64,000 nucleotides of DNA from Brassica napus (Eukaryota > Streptophyta > Magnoliopsida > Brassicales > Brassicaceae): NCBI RefSeq assembly GCF_020379485.1, contig NC_063446.1, forward strand, positions 12,075,597 to 12,139,596. The letters are read 5' to 3'. Below, one piece after another: positions 12,024 through 23,119 of the stretch. The position numbers were made by a program, and so were the translations under genes. Numbering within the stretch: position 1 is the first letter of the stretch; every line of letters begins with the position of its first letter. The notes beneath the pieces are model-generated. The model saw only the letters and a program-made list of their open reading frames with translations, did no database searches and was not told the DNA's origin.

Positions 12024-12446
12024 TTAATGTGTTTTATCTACAGAGAGCAGACGAACCGGGTCGAACTGCTAATTTTTGGATACGAAATTTGTAAATGAAG
12101 TTACTATTCAACCCTTTCATGGTTTTTAAAATTTGAGTCTAGAACGGAGTATTAGTATCTTAAGTAAGTAAACTAAATCTGTGTTTTCCAATTAAACAGC
12201 CATCTTGTTGAGCACTGTTTCAGCAATTCCCATATTTTTTCTTTTTCAGATCTTATATATAGTAATTTCAGATCTACACCCAAGTCTATATCTTAACTAG
12301 TTAAGCTGGAGTATTAGGTTTAGTATTGTGGTTGTCAAACAAAAAAAAGGGTTTAGTATTGTGGATCACGATGGACAGTTTAGTATTCATCAAGTTGAAA
12401 ACCAAACTTTGGTTTTAGTGAAGTTAGTAGCAACATGTGTATTTAT

Positions 12447-12765
12447 AACCAAGTGGTGGTAGCATAGTGGCAATCCCTTGGGGTTTGGTGTGTACCTACA
12501 TCAGTTCTGGGTTTGATTCCCCCTTCGATTTCCCCTGAGAACTAAATTATCACTACTTGGCCAGTCTGGACTTGGGCTTCGGCCCAAGTGGTTTACATGG
12601 TGGACCATAACAGATGATTGTTCCACCCCCTGGCATTAGTCGGAAGGTATTCCAAACTCGGGTCAGACAGTGTGGTACGCATTCGGGCTAGTCCACTCTG
12701 TAGCACTAAGTGCGTTCTTCCCGGGACCGACCGGATCAGCCGATAGGGTTTATCAAAAAAAAAAA
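12447..12765 (+). mobile_element. tRNA-derived SINE with 14-bp target duplication
   Basis: Starts AACCAAGTGGTGGTAGCATA. It has an A box (TAGCATAGTGGCAA), a B box (GGGTTTGATTCCC) and a body ending GGTTTATC plus about 12 A. The flanking direct repeat is ACATGTGTATTTAT (12433-12446 and 12766-12779). It belongs to the same family as the minus-strand copy at 5402-5697 but is longer, with small internal insertions (for example near the B box and around 12680). An open frame covering its right half is accidental. Confidence 0.88.
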
Positions 12766-12779
12766 ACATGTGTATTTAT

Positions 12780-13872
12780 CGAAAAGGAGAAAATCGAAAA
12801 ACAGTTTAAGGTTGCAAAGGGGCAAAGAAGTTTAAGGTTGCAAAGGGGCAAAGAGTACGAGCGAAATGTGAACAAAATCTATTGAGGACTTCAAAATAGA
12901 TCAAGTGATCAACAAACTCATTTGTCGATTATATTTTTTGTTTCATCCTCGCTATTTGTAATGGTTTCAAATATATTTTTAACGGACTATATTCTTTCTT
13001 ACGTATATACAAAACTGAATTTTTATATATAAAAATATTCCATGTACAGGAAAAAACGGACAAATTAAGCAAAGACAATAAACTTTAGAAGTGTCGTTGC
13101 CTTCACCGCTTTCTTGATATCTTCGTGTTGAGTCCAACCGTCATGTGAATTTCACCATATTATTTATGAATTCCTTTTTAAATTTTGGGATTTGATACAA
13201 ACTAGTTATTTAAGATAATACTATGTTTATTTAAGATTCCAGTGGTATTTTGGAATCTATTTTTGTATGAAACTTTCAAAATTCTAGGTTTCTGGTTATT
13301 ATTTTCTTGGTATTCGGGAGTAGATTGATGTGTAAACCACCGTTCCTAATTTGATTAAATTAGTAACTAGCTAGACACTCAATTCAAATAAACAAATACC
13401 ATTAAACCACCATGACACCATCCACTTCGTGTATTTAAAACTTTGAGCTTCTATTTAGTAGTCTGATAAAGTGCGGAGTCGATGAGTAAGGAAAATTACA
13501 TTTTTAATGGAAGTTAAGGCTTAATTAGCACATTCATACTTAAATTCATATATTAATCACAAGTTATAGTTTCATCCCCATTATGTTTTTTATACTGTTT
13601 TTACTCTATTGTAGAACCCACCAATCATATAGGTAGACTTGCAGTAATAACTTAATAACCCATATATATATATGTTCGTTTAATGTGTTTTTAATTAATT
13701 AAAAACATATTCTTTAGTTTTCCTAAAAAAAACATATTCTTTAATTAATAAAAGTCTATACAACGGTCAAGTTTGAAATCGTGATATCAAAATGAGGAAA
13801 CCCCTAAGAAAATGGAAATCTTTTCGACGATAAAATAATTACATAGTTTGGATGTATTACAATCTTTACTTA
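12780..13872. other. Intergenic region, no gene seen
   Basis: AT-rich spacer. A short tandem echo (AAGGTTGCAAAGGGGCAAAG twice near 12808-12850) and an echoed ACATATTCTTTA near 13705-13745 are the only structures noted. Confidence 0.5.
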
Positions 13873-13880
13873 CTAGTTAC

Positions 13881-14439
13881 TAGGCCTGGAACTTTTATCC
13901 GAGATCCGGATTCGATCTGTGATCCGATCCGAAAATTCGGATATCCGGAGAGGCCGAATCCGGATCCGGATAGTAAAATGTTGGATCCGTCAAAGTCGAA
14001 TCCGGATCCGGATATCTTGATTTTTTAGTCCGGATATCCGGATCCGTAAATTTTATTAATTACTATTTCAAAAATAGTAATATCTATATGTAAAAACTAA
14101 TTTTATTTAATATATTTTTATTTTTTAAACAGTATATATAAATTTTATGTAAATTTTGTAATATTATACATAGAAATAATTAAAAACATTATGTATATTT
14201 TTATTTTAAAATTATTGTTAATATTTTATATATATTAATATTATTTTTTATTTATTTGAAGGATCCAAATCCGGATCCGGATATCCGCCGGATATTATAA
14301 TTTTTAGAAGGATATCCGACACCCGGATATCCGCGAACCCCGGATCTGGATAAGAATAGTAAAATTATGGATCCGCCGGATAAGGATCCGGATCCGGATA
14401 TCTTAAAATTGCCCGAATACCCGATCCGTCCCAGGCCTA
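13881..14439. mobile_element. hAT-type non-autonomous element with 8-bp target duplication
   Basis: The element begins TAGGCCTGG and ends with the inverted CCAGGCCTA. It is flanked by the 8-bp direct repeat CTAGTTAC (13873-13880 and 14440-14447), the duplication length typical of hAT transposons. Both ends are packed with GGATCCGGATATCC-like palindromic words; the middle (about 14040-14255) is nearly pure A+T. No open frame is present, so it would rely on a transposase in trans. Direction cannot be assigned. Confidence 0.85.
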
Positions 14440-14447
14440 CTAGTTAC

Positions 14448-14730
14448 TACATAATTAAAGTATAAAAATTCAAATGTTATAAAACTGAGAGAAAAAAAAT
14501 AGTAGTAGCCACCTAAGGCATTTATTTATTTTAAAAATGAAAAAAAAAAGAAGAAATAACAATAAATTGAAGAAATGTCACTTTAAAAGATGCTCTTTCC
14601 CTCCTCACAACCTCCCATGAGCTCTTTTCAGTTCTCTCAGTCCCCCCTTGAATTAAGTAACCACACAAAGAGAGAGAGAGAAAGAATTCAGTTTTTTTCA
14701 GACACATTTACACAATTACATACACAGTTA
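14448..14730 (+). promoter_or_regulatory. MAKR3: MAKR3 upstream region and leader
   Basis: Upstream of the chosen MAKR3 start lies a CT-rich then GA-rich leader (GAGAGAGAGAGAAAG near 14668), typical of plant 5' UTRs. An in-frame ATG at 14590 would add 47 residues of low-complexity Ser/Gln-rich sequence. The downstream ATG at 14731 is preferred because family proteins start close to the acidic YIDME motif. Confidence 0.5.
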
Positions 14731-15627
14731 ATGGATTTGCATGAACCTGAAACAAGAACACAAGTCATGTCTTATGATGATGATTACATAGACATGGAGA
14801 TCAATCTCTCTTCTTCTTCTACTTCTCACTCCTCAAGCTTCATCAGCTTCAACGTCACCTCCTCGCCACCGCAAAGCATAGAGTTCGAGTTCCAAATGTG
14901 CCCCTCCGCCGTAGCTTCCGGAGAATCCACCACGTGTCCCGCCGACGATCTCTTCTACAAAGGCCAACTCCTCCCTCTCCACCTCCCTCCTCGTCTCCAA
15001 ATGGTCCAAAAGCTTCTCGCATCCTCCTCCTCCTCCACCGCCGCAAAAGATACTCCGATTTCCCCACGCGCCGCCGCATTTTTGCCAGGGAGATTCAGAA
15101 GCAGCGAGATCGAAGTAAGAGGCCAAGACGAGCTCAACGAGAATCTTGGAAAGAGCAAAAAGATTAAACAGTCATCGATAACTCAGAAGCTCAAGGCCTC
15201 ACGTGCTTACATAAGATCTCTCTTCTCAAGACAAGGATGCTCAGATTCATCAGAGATCGGCATCAAGAACTCTAAATCCTCGAAAAACAAGAACCCACTA
15301 GGGAAACAAGAATCCTCAAATCCTCCATTGAGTCACAGGAGTTCGTTCTCTGGTGTAATACAGAGACATTCTCCAGCAAAGTGTTCTTCCTTGTCTTCTT
15401 CCTCGAGGTCGTCGCTTTCGTCTTCGTTCAGTTTTGGATCAAACGGGTCTTTGGATCTACAGACGCTGATGAGAAGCAGCAACGCGAGCTCGGAGGTTGA
15501 CAACTCCATTGAAGGAGCTATTAAGCATTGTAAGCAGTCGTTTACCACGAGGAAGAGCAATGTGGCTGAATCTGAGTTCTCTTCTTCAAGAACATCTGTT
15601 TCTACTTGCGGTGACATTGAGAAATGA
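14731..15627 (+). CDS. MAKR3: Membrane-associated kinase regulator (MAKR family)
   Basis: Single-exon gene, 298 aa. MAKR proteins are relatives of BKI1: plasma-membrane-bound unstructured proteins that bind receptor-like kinases and tune their signalling. Visible features are an acidic DDDYIDMEI start (16-24); the conserved PADDLFYKGQLLPLHLPPRL block (70-89); a basic segment around 142-165 rich in Lys/Arg, suited to bind anionic lipids; Ser-rich linkers; and a C-terminal SIEGAIKHCKQS motif (259-270) resembling the BRI1-interacting motif of BKI1. The assignment to MAKR3 rests on gene order, since Arabidopsis At2g37380 lies near At2g37340 and At2g37410. By sequence alone I would only say MAKR family. 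Two G/A transposon-free kilobases follow. Confidence 0.85.
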   Translation: MDLHEPETRTQVMSYDDDYIDMEINLSSSSTSHSSSFISFNVTSSPPQSIEFEFQMCPSAVASGESTTCPADDLFYKGQLLPLHLPPRLQMVQKLLASSSSSTAAKDTPISPRAAAFLPGRFRSSEIEVRGQDELNENLGKSKKIKQSSITQKLKASRAYIRSLFSRQGCSDSSEIGIKNSKSSKNKNPLGKQESSNPPLSHRSSFSGVIQRHSPAKCSSLSSSSRSSLSSSFSFGSNGSLDLQTLMRSSNASSEVDNSIEGAIKHCKQSFTTRKSNVAESEFSSSRTSVSTCGDIEK

Positions 15628-16582
15628 TGAGATTCTAATTTTTTTTTTTTTTTATTTAGATGATTATTTGTGCTTTTTTTTTTGTAGAAGTTTGGTAAAT
15701 TTGAGGTTCTTTCTGTGTTAATGCTATAAAATTACTAAGTAGTTTTCCTGCCGATATATTATGTAATGGATAAATATGAAAATGAATAGTTACAGTTACC
15801 AGATTTAAAAAAAAAAAACATTTTATTCAGAGAAGGCATTTGAATTTATATGATGTAATCTGTTTTGACTTTTTCTTAGTATGGATTTTATTCCGTCAAT
15901 GCCTTGTGACATATAGTGGAAGATATTAGTAAACGTTAAAGTGGTGTGCTAATTGAACCAATTTTCAACTCACTAAATTCATTTTGCAATTATTTCGTGT
16001 TCTATGAGTACGGTACTATATGGAAAATCTAACGGTTCTATAGAAAACAATATATTACATTTTATAAGATGTAAGTTTATTGAAAGTTTTGGAGTGCTAC
16101 AAGTAAATCTGTTCGTCGTAGTCGTGTGCTGCAGAAAGAATTTTTCTATCGCGAATTTCATAGTACCGTCTATCAATTAAAATGTTATGGAGATAGTTAC
16201 ATCGTAGAATTGTTATTTGTGAAATATTCATCATGATTGCATATGGTATAATAGTTGATCATTATATATAATTAATAAAAATATATATTATTTAATGTAA
16301 TTGAGAATATGACCAGTGTAAAAAAAACCAGAAACTCTTATAACTTTTGCATTTATTAACTCATCATCTAGAGCCTAGAGAGATCACATGAATTATTATT
16401 GACAAATATATATATATATATATATAATTCATTTATGTATTGTTATTGTTACTAATCACAATAAATTGCAAATTTGATATCTTATAAGTTAAATTTATAT
16501 GTAATTTCATTTCACTGCTCAAACATTTCAAACCAAGTATATTTCTCACTCCAAAATCGTACAATATCTAATTTATGGCTTT
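15628..16582. other. Intergenic region downstream of MAKR3
   Basis: Contains the MAKR3 3' UTR (a T-rich stretch right after the stop) and AT-rich spacer with a short (AT)n run near 16410-16426. No further gene was recognised. Confidence 0.5.
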
Positions 16583-16591
16583 GAATATATC

Positions 16592-17072
16592 CTCCGGAAC
16601 GCGCTAGGCGCTAGTCGGACGGTCAGGTTGGGCCTGACACCTAAAGAGAAAATCGGGAATTAATCGGAAATTATGCGGGGCGGAATTTTTAGATTGTTTA
16701 CTATGTTATAAAACATGTTAATCTTTAATTGTGTATAACATTAATATATTTTCATGTTTAAAATTGTATAAAACACACAAATAGAATATATAAACTTAAT
16801 ATAGTATAATTTTCATCAAAATTATGAATATAAATGATATTTATAAAATTTTAGATCAAATAAATAAATAAAATATTATTAAAAATAATAAAAAATAATA
16901 AAAAATAGATTAGGCGGCCGCCTAGGCGGTTAGGCGGCCGCCTAAGCGGCTAGGCGGTCATTTAGGCGGTCTAGGCGGAGAAAATCGGATATCCGATTTT
17001 TTTAACCGATTTAGCATAAATCGGAGCGGAAGAGTGACGCGTAGCGTCCAGACAGCCGATTTTTAGAACAGG
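16592..17072. mobile_element. hAT-like non-autonomous element with GGCGGCCGCC core
   Basis: A ~480-bp block lies between two copies of GAATATATC (16583-16591 and 17073-17081). Both ends are GC-rich and the centre is AT-rich. Near 16910-16980 it carries repeated GGCGG/CCGCC words (TTAGGCGGCCGCCTAGGCGG), and CCGATTTTT / AAAATCGG words occur on both sides. The 8-9-bp duplication and the CCTAGGCGG repeats are typical of plant hAT-derived miniature elements. No coding capacity. Terminal inverted repeats are poor, so the exact family is uncertain. Confidence 0.6.
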
Positions 17073-17081
17073 GAATATATC

Positions 17082-17448
17082 AAATGGATCATCAATGGGA
17101 CCATATCACTTGTAGTGATAAACTTCAAGAAGCTCACAATCATTGAAATCTTTATAATTGGAAATAAATTTATTAAAAGATATTTTCCGCTATTCTTTTT
17201 TTTTTGTGGGGTTACATTTAAGATTTATATGAATGTAAAGTTGGACCCAAAAAATGGGCCTCCTTCTATCTGTACTGTACGTGGTAGACTAATTAAACAA
17301 AAGAGTAACGTCTTGACATATATTTATTTTGCATGGTATCTTTATGAATTATGATTACAACAAATTTGCTGGGAAATACATGGATTTTTTAGGTTTTACA
17401 TCAAATACAACAACCTATATTTTTAAAAACATATGTAAAGAAACACCT

Positions 17449-17496
<48 letters not shown>

Positions 17497-19400
17497 CCCC
17501 AGCGTTGCTGTAAAGTCACTTTTATTCAGTTTGCTTCCTCCTTTTCTTTTGGGTCCACTAAAAAATTCCTATAGATTAACCCAAAATAAAAATAAAATCT
17601 TATTCAGCTCAATGTTAAAATTCTGATGTAATTTGTTATATTATGAAGGTTTTATAATTATTAGAATAAAGGACATATAAAATTTGAATATGGCAAACTA
17701 TAATGGGGTTTTTGGTCAACCAAGGCTTTCTATGCCGTTAAATGGTAAAATGTAACAATTAGACTTTGAAACTTAAACGACTGATATAGTGATGTACCTT
17801 GAAAACACTCAATGATTTATTCTGAAAGCTCAGTATTATCTTATTCAGTTCATTGAATTCACAACATAAAATTGTTTTCCATCTCTTTCAAACTTTTAAC
17901 TGTTTTGGATTTTTGTTTTGTTTCACAAAGTCGTACGTTTTCTATTTATAATTTTATATTTACTTCTCAACTTATCTCTACTATATTTTTTTTTAATTTC
18001 AACTCTATTGAAATTAACATAAACAAAGATTGCAACTAATTGTTTGACATGTGTGGAGAAACTTACATCTGATAATATAAACTAGCCGAGAATCGAAATC
18101 TGCTTTTGATATATCATGTTTAGATAGTCTAAAAGATAGAACTAAAGTTAAATTGTATGTTCATATTAAACCATAATTTCTCAGACCCAAAGTCATTCCA
18201 CTCGTACCAAAATTTTATTATATCCAAACCTTACTTTACTGCCATTTTCTCTGTGCTGTTGATATAATTTTATGATTGACTTCACCAGTTGTAGGATCTT
18301 TTTCTCTTTAACCTAGTAATTTGAATTGTAGCTCGACTATTCTAGAGATAGCCAGGTTCGTTAGCTACAAGCATACCATATTAAATATCCAGTCCGTTGT
18401 CCATATCCAATTGGTCTTGCAGCAACAAAAGTGTTCCAGACGGAAATCAAGAAAAATTGAGTTTTACGCCTTGTTTCCGAATTCAACTACGAACCATTTG
18501 GATTTTACAGGATGGTTTGCAACTCAAAAAGTTTTAAGACTATATAAAGGCGAAGAAATTTAATTTTCACGTAGAAAATACATGAATCTTAATTAAGGTT
18601 AATGTAAAATTTAGTCTTAAAACTCAAAAATGTGATGAAAATAAAAAGCATCAAACGTTGACCTAAAGTCCCCAAAATTTTAAGAGTTAGCATACTTAAA
18701 CAGATGTCTCTAAACTGTTAAAAATATTTATAAATAAAAATTCCTACTAAATTGTTTATTTAGTCCCCCAAAATTTTAGGACCAATTCTGACTACATGTA
18801 ATTTTCCTGTTAAAAAACTGATTTGAATGACTAATGCATGGGTCTCTTTAAACTGTGAAAGAAAATAAGATTCAGAAACTACACATTTTCTACACTTTTA
18901 GCAACAACAAAAAACTAAAATTTGTTTAAAAATAAAAGCTCATATTGTGCTATATCCCGACTAATTAACAAAGATTAATAAAAATCCGCGTGGAAGAAAA
19001 TCTCGTTGAAAATCTTAAGAGTCCATGGGAAGCATGATGAGTGTCAGCTGCATGAAAGTGTGTAGCTTTCATTTTCCATGCATGAAAGTTAAGCTTAAAT
19101 ATGTCACTGAAACGATTAAAGTAGCTTGTAATTATCAAAAGCACAAACTTTATTTGCTAGTAAAGTGCGACTAATTATTAAAAACAAACTCAGAAACACT
19201 AATACAAAAGAAAAACACTAGTGCTCTGTCTACCGATGCTCGAATGCTTTGTAACTTTTTTTGTAGTCTTTGTAGAAAATCAGTGGCACATTCGACATGT
19301 TCAAACAATGTAACACATGTTTGAATTAATTAACTTGTAAGTTTTAAAAGTATACTCAACAGTCAAAAACAATCATATCCTATAACGTAATACTGTTACA
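17082..19400. other. Intergenic region with (GA)n microsatellite
   Basis: AT-rich spacer with a (GA)n microsatellite at 17451-17493. Open frames at 17115-17354 and 18321-18563 lack recognisable protein character. Nothing else was recognised. Confidence 0.5.
17451..17493. repeat. (GA)n microsatellite
   Basis: About 43 bp of uninterrupted GA dinucleotides followed by GGATCC, in intergenic DNA. Confidence 0.9.
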
Positions 19401-19403
19401 CCA

Positions 19404-19518
19404 TTCTAAGATCATGATTAACCCGGAGTCCGGTTCTTAGTTTTTTTAGTTAAAAATTAAAAAACAGTTTTTTAACTTCCGCTAAAAAACTTAAATCCCG
19501 GGTTAATCATACTCTAAT
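19404..19518. mobile_element. Hairpin MITE
   Basis: About 115 bp with near-complete inverted ends: TCATGATTAACCCGG on the left and CCCGGGTTAATCATA on the right. The centre is A/T-rich and also self-complementary, so the whole sequence can fold as one stem. It has no coding capacity. Its ends resemble the second hairpin element at 46512-46599, which also starts with a (GA)GCATGATTA-like word. Confidence 0.65.
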
Positions 19519-21345
19519 AATATTATGAAATTCAACTTGATAATAATATTATAACAAAGTACCATTCAAACCCCCGCATATCAGTAAACTGTTCCCCTCG
19601 CAGAGGAGTCCAGAAATCCACGTGATCTACAACAGAAACCAGAAGATGAAGTGTGCCTTTCCACAGTTTTGAGTTTTGACCCATTCAAAAGTTTCAGTTG
19701 ACGACTAAATCTTGTCAGTCTATTCGTACGATTAATAAAAAAAACATACAAGATTCAGAAAATGTGACACAGACTCGTAGAAACAACAATAATATAAATC
19801 ATTATAATAATTTTTTTTATTTGACCAAATCAATATAATAATTATTATCATCTATTTTGGGGGCAATTCAGAAAAGGCAAGACTCGAAGATTTATCCTGT
19901 GTCTCTAACTAAAATGGAAATAAAGCAAGAACACCAATTATGTCTGTACATGGAGCCCACTTCACTTATCTTATGACTCGTTTCAACTGTTTATATATGC
20001 ACTTAACAAATCTCTAATTAGTAAATGTTAACTACTAAAATCCATCTCACTTGTACAAAAAAACTCATTGTTTACTGCTCCCAGTGATCCATGCATGCAC
20101 CTAATAAGCATGAACCTAGCTTTTAGTTGAATTAGGAGCCACATTCTCGCGAATTGGTTTGAATGATTGTATATGATGTGATACTATGTGATGTGCAATG
20201 AGAGACAAGTGAATTTGAAGCAAATAGACAGAGAGGCAATGACAAAAGGAGAGAGCATTTTCATGATCACAAGCTGGTATGAGTTTTCGGACAACTTAAC
20301 TTGTATGTGGATGGGTTAGCTTTGTCTTCTTCCCTAATCCAGGAAGCTTTTTTCCATTCTAATGGATTCCACCGTTTGATACTGTATGCATGTAGCATTT
20401 GTCAAGAGTCCCGACCCAACACATACCTAACTAAAGAAAGATCATTGAATTTGGATTGCAATCATTAGATTTCCCGTTACATTGTTATCCTCCAAGCTGG
20501 ATTGTGAAGGAACCTTTAATATCCTCATTAGATAGAATCACCAAAGTCTAATATATTTCGAAAAGGATTAAAGACCACATCTAGAGAGTTTGTCAAATCC
20601 TTTAAGAAAAATGTTTTACAAGATAAAACTCGTTTTGAAGTAAACATGTAGTGAGGATGGCAATGTTTTACTTAGCTTTGATCACATATAGTCTTCCTAT
20701 AATGCAATGACAATATTCATTGTCTGTTTCATGAAAACATTCCTCGACAAGATTTACAAAAGCAGAAACCAAATGTCTACAAAAATGATATTAATTTTGT
20801 ATGTTTCAAAGTTCAAACAAGTTGAGAGGGGAAATAAGAGTCGCTAGATTCAAAGTAACACGATGTTTAACGTCACCTCAGTTTATTTTTCTTCCAAAAT
20901 ATCTTCATGCACCAGTAGGCTGTCCAAAAAAGGACAGAACAAACTACGTGAATATAGGAGTTGATTGAAATGTTTGCCTAACTTTTCTGTTACAATCACA
21001 GTCACAGACAAGTATAAGCAAAACTGGTGGTTTGTGAGCTGTTTCCAAGTAGGTCAAAGGGAACATACTTCTGTTTACAGGGAGCATTTGTGGTTCCACT
21101 TTCAAAACCACAAAAGCATTTGTGAAGATCTCTTCTGTTCTATCTTACCTAGTGTTTGCGAATGTTAGTCATGTTTTCCGTACTAATTTGCCTTGCTTGA
21201 AAGAGAGATTATCGCCACAAGACACATTTAAAGGTCAAGCTCTGAACAGCAATATATAACTGAGCACTACAAAATGAAACATAGCTCTGTAGTGAAGCGC
21301 TTTACGTAATTCAAAGACTATATACAAACGATCGAGCTACTTGAT
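19519..21345. other. Intergenic region, no gene seen
   Basis: AT-rich spacer. An open frame at 20965-21168 has no recognisable character. Nothing was recognised. Confidence 0.5.
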
Positions 21346-21513
21346 CTAAAAAGTAAACTTCGCCTCAATAAATGCATTTCTATCCAGATAGACGCATACT
21401 TCGATAAATTCGGGTTTTCGATCGGTGACTTTGGCCAGTCGGAGGTGAACAAGGTCCGGCGAAGGTGTCATTAAGCTGGCTATGTCTCGTCTAATCTCAC
21501 AGCTTGTGAACAT
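21346..21513 (-). pseudogene. Orphan exon-like segment, unidentified
   Basis: On the minus strand an open frame of 55 codons from ATG (21511-21513) to TAG (21346-21348) has normal amino-acid composition and much higher G+C than its surroundings. It reads EIRRDIASLMTPSPDLVHLR and ends AKFTF. No family was recognised and there is no clear partner exon on either side. It may be the last exon of a lost gene, perhaps one of the genes missing from this syntenic block, or a fragment captured by a transposon. Confidence 0.3.
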
Positions 21514-21939
21514 TTGATCTTAGTTTCATCAAGAGAAACACAAATAATTTCAAAACACCATAGGGCAGCGATAAGTCGAAAACATCTCTGCTTTAAAACT
21601 AAACGTTTGGTAGTGACATTACCACATCGTAGCTTCATCAATAGAATACATTTTTAAAAATCAATAACAACTAAACCAGCCGGTACAATTGGTAGTGACA
21701 TTACCACACTTCTTTTGCATCAAAACAACACAGTAACAGTTCTTTTATCTCTAGAGACCAATTCTTTGACTCGAGACTAATAGACAGCAGATCAAATGCT
21801 ACTAGTTGTTGTCCAAAGCAAGAGGATGATCGTGCCATTAACTTTAAAACTAAGAAGAGAGGAGATAACTCGTTAACATTCAGAAAAGAAGCAAGCAATG
21901 CATGATCAGGTTGCCATCATTTAAATGCTATTTTTAAAT

Positions 21940-22430
21940 GATTTAGAAATTAGGATTACATGAATATTTGTTGATAGATGAGTATTCTTTCGGATTTTTT
22001 CATCAATATTTTGTATTTTTATATATTTTTTTAAAAAACTGTTATTTTCGGAAAGTTTTCATTTTTTTAGAGAAATATTGTAGATTTGAGTTTGTGATTT
22101 AGAAATTAAGATAACAAGAATATTTGTGGATAGTTGAGTATTCTTACAGAATTATTCTATCAATATGTTGTATTTTTGAATAATTTTCTTAAAAACTGCT
22201 ACTTTTTGAAAGTTTTCATTTTTAGAGAAATATTGTTGATTTGGGTTTTTGATTTAGAAATTAGGATAACCAGAATATTTGTAGATAGTTGAATATTTTT
22301 TCAGTGTTTTTCATCAATAGGTTGTATTTTTAAATAATTTTCTTAAAAACTGCTATTTTTGGAAAGTTTTCATTTATTAGAGAAATATTCTAGATTTGGG
22401 TTTTAGAACTGTTATAATGTGGTTTTCCAA
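21940..22430 (-). repeat. 155-bp satellite, inverted copies
   Basis: About three tandem copies of the 155-bp AT-rich repeat in the orientation opposite to the main array. The marker GATTTAGAAATTA recurs at 21940, 22096 and 22251 (spacing 156 and 155). At about 22430 the orientation flips to plus, giving a head-to-head palindromic junction. Confidence 0.85.
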
Positions 22431-22439
22431 AAACTCTAA

Positions 22440-22885
22440 AAAACTCTGAAATACAACAATATTTCTTTAAAAAATGAAAATTATTTCCAAATATAGGAGT
22501 TTTAAGAAAATTATTTAAAAATACAACATATTAATTAAATATTCTTAAAGAATATTCATCTATCCACAAATATTCTTGTTATCCTAATTTCTAAATCACA
22601 AAACCCAAATCAAGAATATTTCTCCAATACATGAAAATTTTCCAAAAATAGCAGATTTTAAGAAAAATATTTAAAAATACAATATATTGATGAAAAACTC
22701 TGAAAGAATACTTAACTATCAAAAACTATTCTTGTTACCGTAATTTCTAAATCAAAAACTCAAATCTACAATATTTCTCTAAAATGTAAACTTTCCAAAA
22801 ATAGCAGTTTTAAAGAAATTTATTTTAAAAATACAACATATTGATGAATAATTCTGAAAGAATACTCAAACTATCACACATATTC
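22440..22885 (+). repeat. 155-bp satellite, first plus-strand block
   Basis: Nearly three degenerate copies in plus orientation (marker phrase CTAATTTCTAAATCA). They end where the GACGAC element begins, with a truncated unit ending at TCACACATATTCTTTTT. Confidence 0.8.
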
Positions 22886-23119
22886 TTTTTCCATCCTTGT
22901 GAACTAAACACAACATATCTCTCACTTTCTCTCCACAATGAGCTAAAAAAACCCAAGATTTTGATTCTAAATTTTTTATGGTTCATAGAGTCATAGAAGC
23001 TAACGATTCTGGGTGGGTTACTTTCGTTTGTGATTCTGTGTGCTTGGAGAAGCCTTATGTATGCTAAGGAACTTATCTCACCAATTTAAGGTATGACATC
23101 AAGTTTTTTTCCAGATCTG

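Noticed and set aside
5402..12779. True tRNA genes at the A-box/B-box sites
   Set aside because: The boxes are followed by long non-tRNA bodies, poly(A) and target duplications, and a cloverleaf was not evident, so they are SINEs.
14833..15617. Several open frames overlapping MAKR3 on the other strand or in other frames
   Set aside because: They lie in codon-biased Ser-rich sequence of a real gene and show only low-complexity Arg/Gly/Glu translations.
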